From a virus: a stretch of DNA of 28,079 nt. The translations under genes were made by a program, and so were the position numbers. Every line of letters starts with the position of its first letter. The first letter of the stretch is position 1. The notes beneath the pieces are model-generated. The model was not told the origin of the DNA. It worked only from the letters and a program-made list of their open reading frames with translations, and searched no databases. Location of the stretch: IMG/VR virus record IMGVR_UViG_3300038825_000308, positions 1-28,079 of that record; one strand, 5' to 3'. Positions 25,828-28,079 of the stretch are shown piece by piece.

Positions 25828-28079
25828 CTATGAAATCCTTACCCAGAGCGAAACCCCACGCTGACCGCCGCCACGGCCTGAAACATATTGAACGGGACCG
25901 CCAACATTTCGCCAAGTTCCTGTTAAAGTGACGGTGCTTGATGTTGTGGTGAGAACGGTGAACCTGTCTAGAGCGTATATGTTACGGTAGCGCAAGTTTG
26001 ATCCCGCAGTAGTGCCACCTTGCGCAACATTTACCCCAGTGCAGGCGACTGTGTAAGTCCCCACTGCGTGCAAGTCTGTAGGCGGAGCTCCGCCACCATC
26101 AATCCAGTCATAATCAGTCCCATTCCAAGACAAGACCTGATCAGTTGTGGCTGTGCCTGTGTTGAGGTGCGTATCTACGTCAGCATCAGTGTAGCCAGCA
26201 GGTAAACCTGTGAGGGCTGAACCATCACCTACAAAAGCAGTAGCCTTTACAGTGCCAGATACGTCCAGCTTTTCAGTGGGGCTTGTTGTCCCAATCCCGA
26301 CATTACCGCTGCTGCTGATGCGCATGGCTTCTGCGTTGTTTGAGTTAAATCGCATATTATCATCGTTGTGGTCATAAACTAGTCCACCAACGAAAATGTC
26401 ATTACTGCGACCAAAGCTAAAGTAACCGAAGCCTGTGTCGCCTGTTTGCCTCGCCCTAATAATTGTGTCGGTGAGACCCCTTACATTTAAACTTGCCGCC
26501 CCAGAAGTGTTTTCCACCTCAAGGTTTGCGTCAGGCGAACTCGTGCCAATCCCGACATTACCGCTGCTGTCGATGCGCATCTTTTCGCTGTTGCCGTTAG
26601 TCTTAAACACCAATGGATGGTTCGTTTCAACTCGAATCTCTGCGAAAGAATTTGTGTAAGCTGACAGCTTCAAGCCAACATCAGGATTGGCTACTCGCAT
26701 GGCAGCTATAGAGCCGCTTGCACCTTCTACATCTAAAAGGTTGCTAGGCGAACTCGTGCCAATCCCCAGCCGTTCAGCACTCGCATCCCAGAAGAACTTT
26801 GGCGTCGTGCCCGTGTCCTCATAGAAGCTGATGTCGCCATCTGTATCAATGTTCAAACGCTGTACGGAAGCTGTATCACTGTTATCGGGGCGAGTGTAAA
26901 AGTTTAATCCTGCACGACTATCAGACGCATCAAACTCTTTTGCTAAAATCTGTGCGGCGGGGTGAGTGTGTGAAGGATTAGTGGCAAAGCCAATGCCAAA
27001 CTCTTGCTGAGTGCCACTATCAACTGTGCTGGAGATTCTTACGATTTCGCCATCAGTACCCTCCACAGTCAGACCATCAGCCGTGACAGTGCCAGTAACG
27101 TCAATACCTGTGCTGGTGGTGGCGAGTTTGAGGGCGTTGTCGTAGTAAAGCTGCACAGGACCATCTTGAAACAACCTGAGCATCTGCTCCGAGGAACCGT
27201 TAGATTTAAACTGCATTCCAGCGCCGTCGGTGGTAACAACTAATTCACCAGTGCCTGAGTCCCTAATCCAACTATTCGACCCATCATGGTAAATCTGTAG
27301 GTCAGACCCAGCACCGAAGATGGCTTTGTCGTTGTCACCGAAGGTGGCGTTGCCAGTTGTATTAATGCCAGCAAACGTAGGTGTGTCATTGGGTTGCACG
27401 GCACTGTCTGACAAAGCCCCCTGAGCAGCCGTGGCGTAATCAGTAGAGGCTGTAGTGGCGGCAGTACCTAGACCAAGATTGTTGCGAGAGTCACTTGCAG
27501 ATGCAACGTCAGACAAGTTGTTAGCGCCAAACATAGCACCTGACAAAGAGGCATAAGCGGCCACCCAGAGAGAGCCATCATATACCTTCATGATTTCGTC
27601 AGTGGTGTTGAAGTACAAAGCACCAGCTACGAGGGCATCACCATCGTTATCCAGTGTGGGATCAGATGTCTTCTGGCCAAGGTAACGATCATCAAACGAG
27701 TCCAAAGCAGACAGAGCCGCATCGGCAGAGGCCGAGGCAGAAGACGCAGAAGACGCTGCGCTAGAAGCTGAGGAGGCAGCATTGGTCTCAGATGTAGCTG
27801 CATTGCTTGCACTTGTAGAAGCGGCAGATGCAGACGTTGCAGCATTAGTTGCCTGAGTTGTAGCTGTAGACGCAGAAGTAGCTGCATTGCTTTCAGAGGT
27901 AGCAGCATTAGTTGCTGATGTCGCAGCAGCAGATTCAGAAGCCGCAGCATTTGTTTCACTAGCCGCAGCGGCAGTCTCAGAAGCGGCTGCATTGGTTTCT
28001 GATGCAGCAGCATTTGTCTCTGAAGTAGAAGCTGCACTCGCACTGCTTGATGCGGCTGACGCACTTGCAGCAGAAGCTG
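25828..28079 (-). CDS. Large tail fibre (receptor-binding) protein, N-terminus beyond the window
   Basis: The frame is open from the right edge to the stop at 25828, about 750 residues; the true start lies outside. From the edge to about 27705 it is a Ser/Ala/Thr-rich shaft with heptad-like S-E-T-N-A-A-A units, as in lambda side-tail-fibre proteins. Next is a Y-F-N-T-T-D-E junction, then beta-rich shaft with G-D-N-D-K-A-I-F-G and three N-V-G-I-G-T-S-S-P-type units (near 26280, 26545 and 26755). The last 100 residues end in G-G-P-V-Q-Y-V-S-G-R-G-G-G-Q-R-G-V, probably the tip. A TTG at 27705 is not a credible start. No S74 domain is present at this C-terminus. Confidence 0.9.
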   Translation of the reverse strand, partial: ASAASASAASSSASAASTSETNAAASETNAAASETAAAASETNAAASESAAATSATNAATSESNAATSASTATTQATNAATSASAASTSASNAATSETNAASSASSAASSASSASASADAALSALDSFDDRYLGQKTSDPTLDNDGDALVAGALYFNTTDEIMKVYDGSLWVAAYASLSGAMFGANNLSDVASASDSRNNLGLGTAATTASTDYATAAQGALSDSAVQPNDTPTFAGINTTGNATFGDNDKAIFGAGSDLQIYHDGSNSWIRDSGTGELVVTTDGAGMQFKSNGSSEQMLRLFQDGPVQLYYDNALKLATTSTGIDVTGTVTADGLTVEGTDGEIVRISSTVDSGTQQEFGIGFATNPSHTHPAAQILAKEFDASDSRAGLNFYTRPDNSDTASVQRLNIDTDGDISFYEDTGTTPKFFWDASAERLGIGTSSPSNLLDVEGASGSIAAMRVANPDVGLKLSAYTNSFAEIRVETNHPLVFKTNGNSEKMRIDSSGNVGIGTSSPDANLEVENTSGAASLNVRGLTDTIIRARQTGDTGFGYFSFGRSNDIFVGGLVYDHNDDNMRFNSNNAEAMRISSSGNVGIGTTSPTEKLDVSGTVKATAFVGDGSALTGLPAGYTDADVDTHLNTGTATTDQVLSWNGTDYDWIDGGGAPPTDLHAVGTYTVACTGVNVAQGGTTAGSNLRYRNIYALDRFTVLTTTSSTVTLTGTWRNVGGPVQYVSGRGGGQRGVSLWVRIS
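27709..28077 (-). repeat. Ser/Ala-rich heptad repeat region of the fibre shaft
   Basis: About 120 residues built from repeated S-E-T-N-A-A-A, A-T-S-A-T-N-A-A and similar 7-residue units; it continues beyond the right edge. Low-complexity DNA such as this often varies in unit number between related phages. Confidence 0.85.

Noticed and set aside
1-28079. tRNA genes
   Set aside because: I looked for cloverleaf-like stretches in the few non-coding gaps (1560-1653, 2113-2287, 4857-4990, 24674-24852) and saw none.

Overview
The window reads as about 28 kb of a tailed bacteriophage genome, most likely a short-tailed (podovirus-type) phage of a marine alphaproteobacterium. The evidence is a P22-type portal, an SU10/DUF5309-type major capsid protein, a gp10-like tail stabilisation protein, ejection-type internal proteins, a spanin pair and a GH24 endolysin. 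Genes are very tightly packed, many joined by ATGA, GTGA or TGATG overlaps. The host assignment is an inference from style and base composition. The window holds no terminase, DNA polymerase or integrase, so the genome continues on both sides: a primase-like gene is cut at the left edge and a tail fibre gene at the right edge.

Layout. (1) Positions 1-4856, minus strand: early, replication and recombination block. In transcription order it has a small ribbon-helix-helix-like protein, a RuvC-like resolvase, two small unknowns, a RecB/Cas4-like PD-(D/E)XK nuclease, a possible ssDNA-binding protein and a strong intrinsic terminator. A second, separately promoted unit follows: an unknown protein, an HTH protein, an AlpA-like protein, an orphan C5 cytosine methyltransferase and the N-terminus of a RepB/AEP-like primase. 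Three leftward promoters look related, and one carries a perfect 15-bp palindrome between -35 and -10. (2) Positions 4857-4990: divergent control region. (3) Positions 4991-7911, plus strand: an operon of small genes including two or three DNA-binding proteins, a SleB-type cell-wall hydrolase and two small membrane proteins. (4) Positions 7908-28079, minus strand: late genes. Transcription runs from the right edge: tail fibre, fibre-assembly protein, a sulfotransferase, a broken second fibre-assembly gene, repetitive tail proteins, a C1q/jelly-roll-like protein, a gp10-like protein, ejection and S74-domain proteins, an M15-peptidase-like protein, portal, scaffold, capsid, lysis cassette and a metallophosphoesterase. 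The plus and minus operons converge on a shared CTAG at 7908-7911.

How the genes work together. The left block would modify, prime, recombine and resolve phage DNA. The right block builds the particle (scaffold, coat and portal, then ejection proteins and tail), and the 9.0-10.9 kb cassette opens the host with holin candidates, a membrane-tethered lysozyme and spanins. The most unusual area is 24.7-28.1 kb, the host-recognition end. It is visibly more AT-rich and holds an intact sulfotransferase plus the remains of an extra fibre-assembly gene, which points to recent exchange. Other points of interest are an M15 domain whose expected third zinc ligand His is Gln, an S74 chaperone domain on a Gln-rich internal protein instead of on the fibre, a protein with six tryptophans exactly ten residues apart, and the promoter/operator arrangement at 1.6-2.2 kb.
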